Assembly: GCF_000247605.1 (NCBI RefSeq) | Contig: NC_016894.1 | Location: 868,001-932,000, forward strand | Direction of reading: 5' to 3' | Source of the DNA: Acetobacterium woodii DSM 1030 | GTDB taxonomy: Bacteria; Bacillota; Clostridia; Eubacteriales; Eubacteriaceae | Length of the DNA stretch: 64,000 bases | In this document: one piece after another, positions 36,416 to 46,726 of the stretch | How positions within the stretch are numbered: position 1 is the stretch's first letter | Layout of the letters: each line of letters begins with the position of its first letter | The notes under the pieces: generated by a model | What the model was told of the DNA's origin: nothing | The model's database searches: none | Seen by the model: the letters and a program-made list of their open reading frames with translations, nothing else | Program-made: the position numbers and the translations under genes

Positions 36416-37340
36416 TTTGAACCTCACTGGCAAGGGTGCGTAATTCCCAATCAGACAGGTTTCTTCCCAACTGGGTGCAACGGCCTTTTATTTGTTTTAA
36501 GAGATTACGCGTCGCCGTTTCTGATAAATTCTGTTCTTTTAACTTATACAAGATACTTTGACGGCCCGAATGTTTACCCACCACAATTTCGCGTTGATTG
36601 CCAACCATCTGAGGATTAAAGGGTTCGTAAGTCTGAGGGTTTTTTAAAACCCCGTCAACATGAATTCCGGATTCGACCTTGAATATATCGGTGCCGATGA
36701 TCGCTTTATTTTGGGCAATACGATCATTACTTATCTTCTCGTAGAGGCATCGAAGCTCATTTAGAACCGATAAATCGCCTGAAAATAAGGTGCTGTCGTG
36801 GAGTTTAAGCGCCATTAAGACTTCTTCCAACGGAGCAAAATCGTGGTTGCTGGCAAATTGACAACTGACACTGGTGCCGCCAGCAATAAGCCATTCCAAT
36901 GCAATGGCAGTAGCGCAGTAATTGTGATTGCCAGGACATAAATCAAAGGTGTCAGCACCGCTATTTAAAAGGTTAGAAAAAAAGCTGGGATAGTCCTGGG
37001 TCATTAAATCATCTAAGCCGATTAAGCGTATTTTTTGATTGTGAAAGCTGGAAAAATTGTCGATAGGCAGTGATTTTTCAAGCAGTTCATTAGGCTCCAA
37101 GCGCCAGATTTTTTGATGTTCAGGATCAACTGCTTGAACCAGAAAAAAGTTTCCAGGATGGTTTAACATGTTAGCATCGCCAGCTAAAGTAGGGGACTTT
37201 AGCTGGGAAACCAACGCCGAGGTCAATTCGATTTTTGTGACCCCACAATTAAAAAGAAGGTCACAGAAATGGTTAAGATCCTGAGAATTAATTTCATTGG
37301 TTTTTAAATTTGTGAGTGTGCGATCAATGATTGTAACCAT
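36387..37340 (-). CDS. nifV: Homocitrate synthase, NifV-omega subunit
   Basis: 317 residues. The N-terminal two thirds resemble an eroded TIM barrel (TIIDRTLTNLK lacks the catalytic DGEQ). The C-terminal part keeps the linker and communication domain (KVESGIHVDGVLKNP, VVGKHSGRQSILYKL) missing from the alpha subunit. Together the two genes make one homocitrate synthase. Order omega then alpha matches C. pasteurianum. Confidence 0.9.
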   Translation of the reverse strand: MVTIIDRTLTNLKTNEINSQDLNHFCDLLFNCGVTKIELTSALVSQLKSPTLAGDANMLNHPGNFFLVQAVDPEHQKIWRLEPNELLEKSLPIDNFSSFHNQKIRLIGLDDLMTQDYPSFFSNLLNSGADTFDLCPGNHNYCATAIALEWLIAGGTSVSCQFASNHDFAPLEEVLMALKLHDSTLFSGDLSVLNELRCLYEKISNDRIAQNKAIIGTDIFKVESGIHVDGVLKNPQTYEPFNPQMVGNQREIVVGKHSGRQSILYKLKEQNLSETATRNLLKQIKGRCTQLGRNLSDWELRTLASEVQNDYKQKICC

Positions 37341-37387
37341 TTGTGTGCCCCGCTTTCTTAAAGTTTGAATAAATTTTATTTGGTAAT

Positions 37388-37436
37388 GATTGCTAAGATT
37401 GATGCGGCCATAAAAACAGCATTAATCTCAGCAATC
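37388..37436 (-). other. Intercistronic hairpin between fdx and nifV-omega
   Basis: Eighteen-base arms GATTGCTAAGATTGATGC / GCATTAATCTCAGCAATC with two G-T or mismatch positions and a 13-base loop. No T-run follows on the minus strand, so a processing or stability element is more likely than a terminator. Confidence 0.6.
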
Positions 37437-37460
37437 AAAGCAAAGGAAAAAAATAAAGTG

Positions 37461-37769
37461 CTAGATGACCAGATCCTGAACGACATGACCACCTTCGATA
37501 TGTTCATCCATAATTCGCTCGACATCGTCAACGGTAACATTACCATACCAGACCCCTTCAGGATAAACAACGACAATCGGACCTTTATCACAGATGCCAA
37601 AACAACCGGTATTGGTCAGCATGATGTCGCCGGATAAATCCCGTTCGTCAATTTCTTCCAGGAATGTTTGCAAAACTTTAACTGAATCCTGTTGAAAACA
37701 ATACCCTTTTTGAGTGCCGTTGATACGACAACTGGTGCAGATAAAAATATGATGTTTGGGACTAATCAT
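37461..37769 (-). CDS. Thioredoxin-like [2Fe-2S] ferredoxin associated with nitrogenase
   Basis: 102 residues. Cysteines at positions 11, 14, 24, 56 and 60 coincide with those of the C. pasteurianum 2Fe-2S ferredoxin, which also is 102 residues and binds nitrogenase MoFe protein. HHIFICTSCR, TNTGCFGICDKGP and VVVYPEGVWYGNV are characteristic. It lies two bases after the nifN-B stop codon with GGAGGAA overlapping the preceding gene, so it belongs to the nif operon. Confidence 0.93.
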   Translation of the reverse strand: MISPKHHIFICTSCRINGTQKGYCFQQDSVKVLQTFLEEIDERDLSGDIMLTNTGCFGICDKGPIVVVYPEGVWYGNVTVDDVERIMDEHIEGGHVVQDLVI

Positions 37770-37771
37770 CT

Positions 37772-40492
37772 TTAAATTCCTCCTGATACATTTAATAATT
37801 TTTCGGATTTTGATATTTCCTGAGCGGCTGTTTTTACCGCATCTTCGATACGATCATAGGTTGAAAATACTTTAATGCCTTTACATTCAAGGCGTTTGGT
37901 GGGCAGATCGCCAATCCGCATCGTGATCACGCCATCACAATCGGTTAAGGCGCGCAGAATAGTTCCGATTTTATCGTCTTTATCGTCACAGTTTTCTTCA
38001 CCGCTGCAATATTTGCCGATGACGCGCTTTTCCTTAAACTGTACTTCATTGTCTAGGTAGTCATAAATATAAAGATCGGTGGCTTGACCGAAATGTTGAT
38101 CAACCAGCATGCCGCCTTTGGAGACGATAGCAAAACGTAACCTGTTTGCATTGGCGACTTCCATCTCTTTAGCTTTTTCTTCACTATCTCTAAAATTGAT
38201 GGAAATGTCACTGTCGAGTTTACCAATAGCATCGGCTCGGCATTGTTTGCAATGATACATTTGTTTCAGATGAACACCGCATTTATCGCGAATGGCATTA
38301 ATTTCATGATTGGTGGCAATTTGCAAATCCTCAAAAGCACTACCTTTAACCGGGATAAGTGGCATCACATTGGAGATAAAACAACCGAGATCTTTAACGG
38401 TTTTAACAACTTCTTCAATATGTTCATCATTGATTCCCATCAGCGTAACGGTATTGATTTTGACAATGATGCCTTCATCAATAAGCAGTTTAATCCCAGA
38501 TAGCTGATTAGCTAACAGGATTGAAGCAGCCGCTTCGCCATGGTAACGGTTCCCCATAAAATCGACATGTTTATAAATTTTGGCACCGATAGCAGGATCA
38601 ACGGCATTCACCGTTACAGTGACATGCGAAACATGGAGTTTAGCCAGATCTTTGGCGTGGTAAGGAAGCATTAAACCATTGGTCGAAACGCAGAAGGTGA
38701 CTTCCGGATCATATTCCTGGATTAGCGTCAGTGCTTTTTTAGTTTCCTCAAAGTTTGCCAACGCATCGCCCGGTCCGGCAATTCCAACGACGGTCAGGTT
38801 AGGCACTTTGGCTTTAACTAATTTGTATTTTTCAAAAGCTGCTTCAGGGGTCAGAATTTCAGTAGTAACACCTGGTCGACTTTCATTGGGACAATCAAAT
38901 TTGCGGACGCAATAATTACATTGAATATTGCATTTAGGGGCAATCGGCAGGTGCATGCGGGCATTTTTTTGGGCAGAACCGCAGCTATAGCAAGGATGGT
39001 TGGCCGTTTTTTCTTCGATGGTCATGGTTTGAGCGATTGCCGGTTTGGTTTGGTTTGGGCTGTCCAGTACTTTCATTTTTGCCTCCATTTCCGGCTCCAA
39101 TCCATATTTCGATTTGGGTCCTTCGTTATAATAAGTATTATATAAGGTTTCACGGAAGCCGCCTTCGACAGCTTTGAGAATCGTGTTGGTGATTTGATCT
39201 AAAAGGAGCTGCGATCCTTCATAACCAAGGGTTCTAACCCGTTGGCCGCCGATACGATCATGAATCGGGAAAGCGCAACGAATGAGAGGGATGTCATGTT
39301 TTTCTTCAATTCGGCGTCCGTCAGAATTACCAATCATGATATTGGCACCTAATCGTAGGGCTTCTTCTTCAATGGTTTCAAAATCAACATCATTTAAAAT
39401 GACATAGTCTTCGACATAAAGGATTTCGGCTAATTTCGAGAGTTCTTTTTCAATTTTCTCTTTTAAGTGCGGGCAATTCGAGCCGGTGGCGGCAATGACG
39501 GGCATTACGCCATTTTCACAACAAAGTCGGACGGCTGAAACGACGAAATCGGGTTCGCCAAAGATGGCTATTCGGCCCTGGGCATTGTATTTATGGGAAT
39601 CGACCATGCCATCGAGATAGCGGCCCCGTTCCTTTTTTATTTTTTCAGGAATTGGTTTTTTAGCAAGTTCCGATAAAAGCTCCATTAAGGCATCCGTGTC
39701 GCGAAGCCCCATTGGTAAGTTCAAACGTTTATACGGGACGCCATAGTTTTCATAGAGGTAAACACCGGCTGATTCCTCAGGTTTAATCGTATCAGAGATC
39801 TCGATGGTTGCTCTGGCGCCAGCCATTTTTTGAATTTCGGATATAGGGGTACCATGCATCGGCAAACGATGATAACTACTCTGGTGAACACCGTCCAAGT
39901 TTTCGGAAAGATCGGGCAGGAGGATGTATTCTAACCCGAACTGCTCCAAGGTATCTTTTAAATAACGGGTATCTGCTGGTGAAATCATGCTGCTGATGAT
40001 ATTAATTTTTTCGTGTTTGGTGGAATCCATCTCCACATGCGAGACGATTGCGCGTAACGCTTTGGTAAAACCTTCAAATTGAGTGCCGCCGTAACCGGCC
40101 GATTTAACCGGAATAATTTTAACTTTTTCGTCAGGATGTGCTTCGTAAAATTTATGGATGATAAATTCAATATCTTCGCCAATGGTTTCAGCCAGACAGG
40201 TGGTTGAAACACCGATAACTTCAGGCGAATAGAGTTTAATCAGATTTTCAAGGCCAATGATGAGATTTTTTTCACCACCATAAACAGTGCCTTCTTCGGT
40301 CAAAGAAGAGGAGGCAATATCGACCGGTTCGTTATAATGGGTGGCCATGTGACGTCGAATATAGGTACTGCATCCCTGTGAACCATGAAGGATGTTCATA
40401 CATTTTTGAATACCATAAAAGGCGTTCGCAGTTCCCATCGGCATGCACATTTTACAGGGATTAACATTTAAGTTGACAAGATCTTTAGACAT
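37772..40492 (-). CDS. nifB: NifN-NifB fusion with C-terminal NifX-like domain
   Basis: 906 residues in three parts. Residues 1-~450 are NifN-like (CKMCMPMGTANAFYGIQK, HGSQGCSTYIRRH), the FeMo-co scaffold partner of NifE. Residues ~505-740 are the NifB radical SAM domain with cluster motif CNIQCNYC (near 520), which makes NifB-co. Residues ~780-895 are a NifX/NafY-type cofactor-binding domain (VDQHFGQATDLYIYDY). The NifN-B fusion is known in clostridia; all three steps are here on one polypeptide. Its start overlaps the end of nifE by eight bases. Confidence 0.94.
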   Translation of the reverse strand: MSKDLVNLNVNPCKMCMPMGTANAFYGIQKCMNILHGSQGCSTYIRRHMATHYNEPVDIASSSLTEEGTVYGGEKNLIIGLENLIKLYSPEVIGVSTTCLAETIGEDIEFIIHKFYEAHPDEKVKIIPVKSAGYGGTQFEGFTKALRAIVSHVEMDSTKHEKINIISSMISPADTRYLKDTLEQFGLEYILLPDLSENLDGVHQSSYHRLPMHGTPISEIQKMAGARATIEISDTIKPEESAGVYLYENYGVPYKRLNLPMGLRDTDALMELLSELAKKPIPEKIKKERGRYLDGMVDSHKYNAQGRIAIFGEPDFVVSAVRLCCENGVMPVIAATGSNCPHLKEKIEKELSKLAEILYVEDYVILNDVDFETIEEEALRLGANIMIGNSDGRRIEEKHDIPLIRCAFPIHDRIGGQRVRTLGYEGSQLLLDQITNTILKAVEGGFRETLYNTYYNEGPKSKYGLEPEMEAKMKVLDSPNQTKPAIAQTMTIEEKTANHPCYSCGSAQKNARMHLPIAPKCNIQCNYCVRKFDCPNESRPGVTTEILTPEAAFEKYKLVKAKVPNLTVVGIAGPGDALANFEETKKALTLIQEYDPEVTFCVSTNGLMLPYHAKDLAKLHVSHVTVTVNAVDPAIGAKIYKHVDFMGNRYHGEAAASILLANQLSGIKLLIDEGIIVKINTVTLMGINDEHIEEVVKTVKDLGCFISNVMPLIPVKGSAFEDLQIATNHEINAIRDKCGVHLKQMYHCKQCRADAIGKLDSDISINFRDSEEKAKEMEVANANRLRFAIVSKGGMLVDQHFGQATDLYIYDYLDNEVQFKEKRVIGKYCSGEENCDDKDDKIGTILRALTDCDGVITMRIGDLPTKRLECKGIKVFSTYDRIEDAVKTAAQEISKSEKLLNVSGGI

Positions 40493-41846
40493 TTTCTTTA
40501 CCTCCTTGGGATATTGTTTCCCAGACAGGACTATTCATCGATAAATTAATTTCTGATGCAAAGTTTAAGGTGCCTTCATATCCGGCGAGGGGATGTTTAC
40601 GTTCATGGTTGTGATCACAGAAAGCAACACCTAATTTATAGGCAAGTGGTCTTTCTTTGACCCCACCAACTAAGATGTCCGCACCCATTTCTTTCATAAA
40701 TGCTTCCAGTTCAGCCGGGTTGGCATCATCCAGGATGACGGCATCGTCATCAACCAGACTTTGGATGACTTCATAATCATCTTTGCTACCGGTTTGGGTA
40801 CCCACCATCACGGTGTTCATCCCGAATTCGCTAAATTGTCGGATGAGTGAGATAGCTTTAAATCCGCCGCCCACATAGATGGCGGCTTTTTTTCCGATAA
40901 GATTTTTTTTGTATTTATCTAAAAGAGGGAGTACTCTATTTTTTTCTTCTTCAATAAAAACTTTGGCACGCTGAATGACTTCTTTATCACCAACGGCATA
41001 AGCAATTCGCATCAGCGAATCGGAGGTATCGGTGACACCGAAAAAGCTGACTTTAATAAAAGGAATATCAAAGACTTCTTCCATTTGTTTGGCCAGATAG
41101 GTCATTGAACCGGCACATTGGACCAGATTCAGTTGGGCCGTTGGGGCTTTTTTCAGATCGTCAACTTTGGCATCGCCGGTAATGTTGGCGACGACTTTAA
41201 CACCAATGCGGCGTAAATAATTTTTAATAATCCACATTTCACCGGCCAGATTAAAATCGCCGAGAATGTTAACACCGAGTGTTTTTTCAGGTAAAAATTC
41301 TGGAGTGACCAAATTCATGATGGCATTGCAGGCCATTTTATAACCGGTTTTCTTGGTTCCCGAGAACCCTGGTGATTTAACCGGAATCACACGAATGCCA
41401 TATTTTTCTTCAGCATCGCGGCAGACCGCATCAATATCATCGCCGATTACCCCAACAATACATGTGGCATAAATAAAAATAACTTTGGGTGAGTGGGTGG
41501 CCACGACTTCGTCAACCGCGGCAGCTAATTTTTTTTGTCCGCCAAAGATAACGTCGCGTTCGCGCAGATCAGTCGAATAACTGTTTCGATAACCTTCTTC
41601 TTGACTGGATAAACTACCGCGGATATCCCAGGTATAACTGGCACAGCCAATCGGGCCGTGGATAATATGAAAGGCATCGGTGATCGGGTTTAAAACAACT
41701 CGGGCCCCACAGAAAACACAGGCACGTTGACTGACAGCGCCGGAGATACTTTCTGCTTCACATTTAATTCCGCTACCGTCTCCACTACATTCAGAATAAC
41801 GAATAGATTGGGCTCGTTCTGGTAAAACAGCATTTTCGTTTCCCAT
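40485..41846 (-). CDS. nifE: Nitrogenase cofactor scaffold NifE
   Basis: 453 residues. VVLNPITDAFHIIHGPIGCASYTWDIRG and conserved Cys residues place it in the NifE family (paralogue of NifD). It forms the NifEN scaffold on which the FeMo cofactor matures, with the NifN part of the downstream fusion. Strong site AAGGAGG before the ATG. Confidence 0.95.
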   Translation of the reverse strand: MGNENAVLPERAQSIRYSECSGDGSGIKCEAESISGAVSQRACVFCGARVVLNPITDAFHIIHGPIGCASYTWDIRGSLSSQEEGYRNSYSTDLRERDVIFGGQKKLAAAVDEVVATHSPKVIFIYATCIVGVIGDDIDAVCRDAEEKYGIRVIPVKSPGFSGTKKTGYKMACNAIMNLVTPEFLPEKTLGVNILGDFNLAGEMWIIKNYLRRIGVKVVANITGDAKVDDLKKAPTAQLNLVQCAGSMTYLAKQMEEVFDIPFIKVSFFGVTDTSDSLMRIAYAVGDKEVIQRAKVFIEEEKNRVLPLLDKYKKNLIGKKAAIYVGGGFKAISLIRQFSEFGMNTVMVGTQTGSKDDYEVIQSLVDDDAVILDDANPAELEAFMKEMGADILVGGVKERPLAYKLGVAFCDHNHERKHPLAGYEGTLNFASEINLSMNSPVWETISQGGKENV

Positions 41847-41894
41847 TTTACAGCCTCCTTTCGAATAAAGGGGAGGAAAACCTCCCCTAAGTAA

Positions 41895-43259
41895 TTACAT
41901 AATCATTTCCATATCTTCATCAGCACAATCACGATCTTGACGATCCATGAGGGCATTTAAGATCATTTCAGCTAAACGCATGCCACCTTTATAACCAACC
42001 AAAGGCAGGTAAGAGTGAACATAACGGTCAACGATGGGGAAGCCAGCCCGAACCAGCGGAATATCTTCGGCTTTGGCAACATATTTGCCATGGGTGCCGC
42101 CGATCATCAGATCGACACGGTCGTTTTTAATCCATTGATGGAGTTCAAACAAGTCAGCATTACCTTTAGCGGTACAGCCTTCCATACCATATTTTTCAAA
42201 AAGGGCCGTGGCTTTTTCTTCAAAGGCCTTGCCGGGAGTTCCGGTGACCAGATATTTGGGAATCATCCCCATTTCTAAAGTGAATTGTGCCAAAGCTAAG
42301 ACGGTATCGGGATCGCCGTAAATAGCAACCGACTTATTTTGAGAGTATTTATGTGAATCTAACAGGATATCGACTAATTGACCACGTTCTTCTTCAATGG
42401 CGTAGGGGACTTCATTTTTAGAAAAATGGTTTAAAGCCATGATGAATTGATCGGTTAATTCGATCCCAATTGGCAAGGGCAGGGTCTGAAAAGGAACCTT
42501 ACATTTGCTTTCTAACGATTCGGCTGGTGGGGTCGAAGTGATTTCCCCTAAGGCTAAGGAAAGTTCGCAATTGCCCAGATCTTTGATATCGGCAATCGTC
42601 GTGCCACCTTTGGGATACATGGTGTATTCGCCAGTCATTGGCGAGTCCATCACAGCACTGGTGTCAGGCAGCATCGTATACGCAACCCCCATAAGGGTCA
42701 TCAGTTTTTTCATTTCACGCATATCACCGGGATTGACAAAGCCGGGGAAAAGCGCCAGTTTGCCATTTTTTTCACCGGTGTTTTGTGATAAATAATGCAT
42801 TAAGCCAGTGATCATGCTGGAAAAGCCAGTAATGTGCGAGCCGACATAACTAGGCGTATTTGCATGGACAACGATTTTTCCTTCGGGAATCTTTGCGTCG
42901 GTGATATAAGTAACCAGGTCGTCTCCGATGGTTTCGCTTAAACAAGTAGTGTGAACAGCAATTATATCAGGATCGTAAAGGTCAAAGATATTTTTGATCG
43001 CTGTTTTTAAATTGGAACCACCGCCAAAAACGGAAGCACCTTCGGTAAATGAACTTGATGCGGCAATCGCCGGATCTTTAAAATGTCGCGTTAAAAACAT
43101 TCGATGGTAGGAACAACATCCTTGTGAACCATGACTGTGGGGCATGCAATTATGGACTCCTAGAGCAGCATACATGGCGCCAACTGGTTGACAGGTTTTT
43201 AATGGGTTAATCCGTAGCGCCGATCGTTCGGCTATTTTTTTTGGTGTAACATCTAACAT
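41895..43259 (-). CDS. nifK: Nitrogenase MoFe protein beta chain NifK
   Basis: 454 residues, the short form without the proteobacterial N-terminal extension. P-cluster Cys residues are visible in LKTCQPVGAMYAALG, HGSQGCCSYHRM and HTTCLSETIGDD. Start overlaps the nifD stop by one base (TAATG), so expression is coupled to the alpha chain. Confidence 0.96.
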   Translation of the reverse strand: MLDVTPKKIAERSALRINPLKTCQPVGAMYAALGVHNCMPHSHGSQGCCSYHRMFLTRHFKDPAIAASSSFTEGASVFGGGSNLKTAIKNIFDLYDPDIIAVHTTCLSETIGDDLVTYITDAKIPEGKIVVHANTPSYVGSHITGFSSMITGLMHYLSQNTGEKNGKLALFPGFVNPGDMREMKKLMTLMGVAYTMLPDTSAVMDSPMTGEYTMYPKGGTTIADIKDLGNCELSLALGEITSTPPAESLESKCKVPFQTLPLPIGIELTDQFIMALNHFSKNEVPYAIEEERGQLVDILLDSHKYSQNKSVAIYGDPDTVLALAQFTLEMGMIPKYLVTGTPGKAFEEKATALFEKYGMEGCTAKGNADLFELHQWIKNDRVDLMIGGTHGKYVAKAEDIPLVRAGFPIVDRYVHSYLPLVGYKGGMRLAEMILNALMDRQDRDCADEDMEMIM

Positions 43260-44845
43260 TATTCCATACCTCCTAAATTGCCAATTAACGTCGGCTCACT
43301 TTTCCAGGGAGCTTGAACTAAATTAAAAGCGGGCGTATTAACAGCTAAAGTTACATCTCTGGCAAAATTTAACGCCCCTTTAAATCCAGCATAGGGACCG
43401 CTGTAGTCATATGAGTGTAATTGCCGTGAGGGAACGCCTGATCGTTGCACGATGTATTTGTCCTTGATCCCTGAAAAGAAGATGTCTGGTTTTAATAGTT
43501 TTAAGAACTCTTCGGTTTCAAATTGGTTGTAGTCATCGGTGATCATGGCATTATCGGCGATATCGGCCCATAAACCATCATAAGATTCAATTGGTAAACC
43601 GGCATCTTTTAATTCCTGAATACGTTCTTCACTGTGGAAAGTTCGGTATTTATCAGGATCTTTTTCGACCGTAATACTTTCGATATTTTTAGAATCGGCA
43701 TCCATTTTAAGCGGTAATACCTGACGGCCTTCGTAATCATCACGATGGGCAAATTCATAACCGGCTAAAATAACTTCAACACCAAGGCTTTTTAATAAAT
43801 TAATATAATGGTGCGTTCTTGAACCACCAACATAAATGGAAGCGGTTTTACCTTCAAGTTTAGCTTTATATTCGCTGATTGCTTCTTTGATTTCATCTTC
43901 TTCATCAGCGATGACGGCTTCTGTTTTGGCAGTTAGAGCCGGATCATTAAAAAATGCGGCAACGTCTCTTAGTGATTGTTTAATGCCTTCAATACCAATA
44001 AAATTGACTTTCAGCCATTCGGTACCATATTTTGTTTTTAACATTTCAGCAATATAGTTAATGGAACGATGACATTGAACAAGATTCAGATCGGCGGTAT
44101 GGGCATTTTTAATTTCAGCGTAACTGCCATCACCAGTCATGACGGAGACGACGTTATAACCGATCCGTTTTAGAACCCGGCAAATTTCCCAACCATCACC
44201 ACCAATGTTATATTCACCTAAAAGATTAATGGAATAGTTAACATGTTCGGCATTACCGGTACCAATAACATTTTTCATTAAGCCGTTATTCGCAATATGA
44301 TGTCCACCTGACTGACTGACACCTTTGTAACCCTCACAACTGAAAGAAACAACTTTAATATTGTACATTTCTTCCGCTTCAGCGGCGACAGCGTGAATAT
44401 CATCGCCAATCAGTCCGACGGGACAGGTTGAGGCAATCATAATACAGGCCGGATCAAAGATTTCAACCGCTTCTTTAATCGCTTTTTTTAATTTCTTTTC
44501 ACCACCAAAAACAATGTCAGTTTCTTGCATGTCCGTTGAAAAACAATATTCTAAGAAGTTTTTGGTGTTTTCATCGCCTTTACCTTTATTTCGTCTGGTT
44601 CCCCAAGCGTAATAACTACAGCCGATGGGGCCATGAACAATTTGAACAACATCTTTTAATGGGCCAATAACAACCCCTTTACAGCCGGCATAACAACAAC
44701 CACGGTTAGTCATAATTCCGGGGATTGCCCGGGTATCGGCAGCAATGACATTTGGTTCGCCAGCTTCTATTTGAATAACGTGTTCTTTTCTGTTTTTATA
44801 TATTTTAGAGCTATATTTATCGAGTACTTTTTCTCTTGAATCCAT
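43259..44845 (-). CDS. nifD: Nitrogenase MoFe protein alpha chain NifD
   Basis: 528 residues. P-cluster Cys in CCYAGCKGVV, GPIGCSYYAW and STCPVGLIGDD; FeMo-co ligands Cys in LVQCHRSINY and His in LHSYDYSGPY. An extra segment of roughly 50 residues between the EFAHRDDYEG region and the C-terminal domain is the insertion typical of clostridial NifD. No nifG/anfG-type gene is present, so this is a molybdenum enzyme. Confidence 0.97.
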   Translation of the reverse strand: MDSREKVLDKYSSKIYKNRKEHVIQIEAGEPNVIAADTRAIPGIMTNRGCCYAGCKGVVIGPLKDVVQIVHGPIGCSYYAWGTRRNKGKGDENTKNFLEYCFSTDMQETDIVFGGEKKLKKAIKEAVEIFDPACIMIASTCPVGLIGDDIHAVAAEAEEMYNIKVVSFSCEGYKGVSQSGGHHIANNGLMKNVIGTGNAEHVNYSINLLGEYNIGGDGWEICRVLKRIGYNVVSVMTGDGSYAEIKNAHTADLNLVQCHRSINYIAEMLKTKYGTEWLKVNFIGIEGIKQSLRDVAAFFNDPALTAKTEAVIADEEDEIKEAISEYKAKLEGKTASIYVGGSRTHHYINLLKSLGVEVILAGYEFAHRDDYEGRQVLPLKMDADSKNIESITVEKDPDKYRTFHSEERIQELKDAGLPIESYDGLWADIADNAMITDDYNQFETEEFLKLLKPDIFFSGIKDKYIVQRSGVPSRQLHSYDYSGPYAGFKGALNFARDVTLAVNTPAFNLVQAPWKSEPTLIGNLGGME

Positions 44846-44860
44846 TCAAATCACCTCTTT

Positions 44861-45244
44861 CTAAAATGCATCCGCATTTTTTTCGCCACTACGCACCCGA
44901 ATGGACTCTTCAATTGGGATGACGAAAATTTTACCATCGCCGGGATTTCCGGTTTGATTGGTGTCAATAATAATGGAAACGACTTTATCGACATCTTCAT
45001 CTTCAACAATTAAGGTAAAAAATCTTTTTGGAATCAAGCGGGTTGGTTCCGTTAAAGCTTCGCCAACTGTTGAGATCGGCATTTCTCCAGCGTCAACGAT
45101 ATCTTGAACGATCGATAAATCAATCGTTTTTTTGCCACGGCCAAGCACCTTTAAACAGGTAAAAGCGGGATAACCATCTTTGACAAGGGCTTCTTTGGTC
45201 TGGTTTACTTTATTCTGTCGAATAATTGCCATAACTTCTTTCAT
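44861..45244 (-). CDS. nifI2: Nitrogenase PII regulator NifI2
   Basis: 127 residues, PII-like with extended T-loop and C-terminal GDGKIFVIPIEESIRVRSG. NifI1 and NifI2 form a complex that inhibits nitrogenase after ammonium addition and releases it when 2-oxoglutarate rises. Position between nifH and nifD is the usual one in strict anaerobes and methanogens. Confidence 0.95.
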   Translation of the reverse strand: MKEVMAIIRQNKVNQTKEALVKDGYPAFTCLKVLGRGKKTIDLSIVQDIVDAGEMPISTVGEALTEPTRLIPKRFFTLIVEDEDVDKVVSIIIDTNQTGNPGDGKIFVIPIEESIRVRSGEKNADAF

Positions 45245-45259
45245 ATCATTTCCTCCTTC

Positions 45260-45586
45260 TTAAAGGCCGGGTTTGCCAGTACTGATTGTATATGCTTCTG
45301 TTACAGGAGAAATAAAAATACGACCATCTCCAAAAGTACCTTCCTTGCCAGTTTTTGCATTTTTCATAATTATTTTTACAACATCATCTTTATCTTCATC
45401 GTTGACAATACACAGGAGCATTACTTTGGGGATTTCATCATAATGAACATCACCAACTTTAATTCCTTTTTGCTTGCCGCGTCCGTAAACATCTAATTTA
45501 GTAACCGCGGAGTAATCAGCGGATAACATTTCGGATAATACAACCCCAACTTTTTCGGGTCTGATAATTGCTCTGATCATTAACAT
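45260..45586 (-). CDS. nifI1: Nitrogenase PII regulator NifI1
   Basis: 108 residues. PII fold with GDGRIFISPVTEAYTI; the T-loop differs from GlnK (RGKQKGIKVGDVHYDEIPK). Works with NifI2 in direct post-translational control of the MoFe protein. AAGGAAG precedes the ATG; a second in-frame ATG follows two codons later. Confidence 0.95.
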   Translation of the reverse strand: MLMIRAIIRPEKVGVVLSEMLSADYSAVTKLDVYGRGKQKGIKVGDVHYDEIPKVMLLCIVNDEDKDDVVKIIMKNAKTGKEGTFGDGRIFISPVTEAYTISTGKPGL

Positions 45587-45614
45587 AATTTTTTACTTCC
45601 TTTCACTTGATAGA

Positions 45615-46460
<846 letters not shown>

Positions 46461-46489
46461 TTATAGAATTCAATGAACTGACCAACCAA

Positions 46490-46690
46490 TATAAAAAAAG
46501 ATCCTAACCCGTCACTCTAATGTAGTGGGTTAAGACCTCTTCGTCTAAGGATTAGGTATAAAAGAAGTCTTAATTCATCACCGAAAAGTGAAAAATTAAG
46601 ACTTCTTTGTCTAAAGGGGGAGGATTGCCATAAACAAAAAAGAAGTCTCATCCAGTTACACATTGGTAACGAGTTGAGACGACATTGTCT
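46490..46690 (-). promoter_or_regulatory. nif leader: three tandem hexaloop hairpin/terminator units
   Basis: On the minus strand each unit has a hairpin AGAC-N6-GTCT whose 3' strand begins an intrinsic terminator. Unit 1: loop AATGTC at 46677-46690, terminator 46645-46680. Unit 2: loop AAAGAA at 46599-46612, terminator 46565-46604. Unit 3: loop GAAGAG at 46533-46546, terminator about 46501-46536. T-runs follow each. Loops 1 and 2 have A1 and G4 as in ANTAR RNA; loop 3 has G1. The whole gap 46437-46981 holds these units, the promoter and upstream repeats, and no gene. Confidence 0.75.
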
Positions 46691-46726
46691 TGGTGAAATC
46701 CATATTGCATTGTTTTCTATGGGCTA

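Noticed and set aside
37365-37637. 90-residue plus-strand frame over the ferredoxin gene
   Set aside because: Antisense to a ferredoxin with all expected Cys residues.
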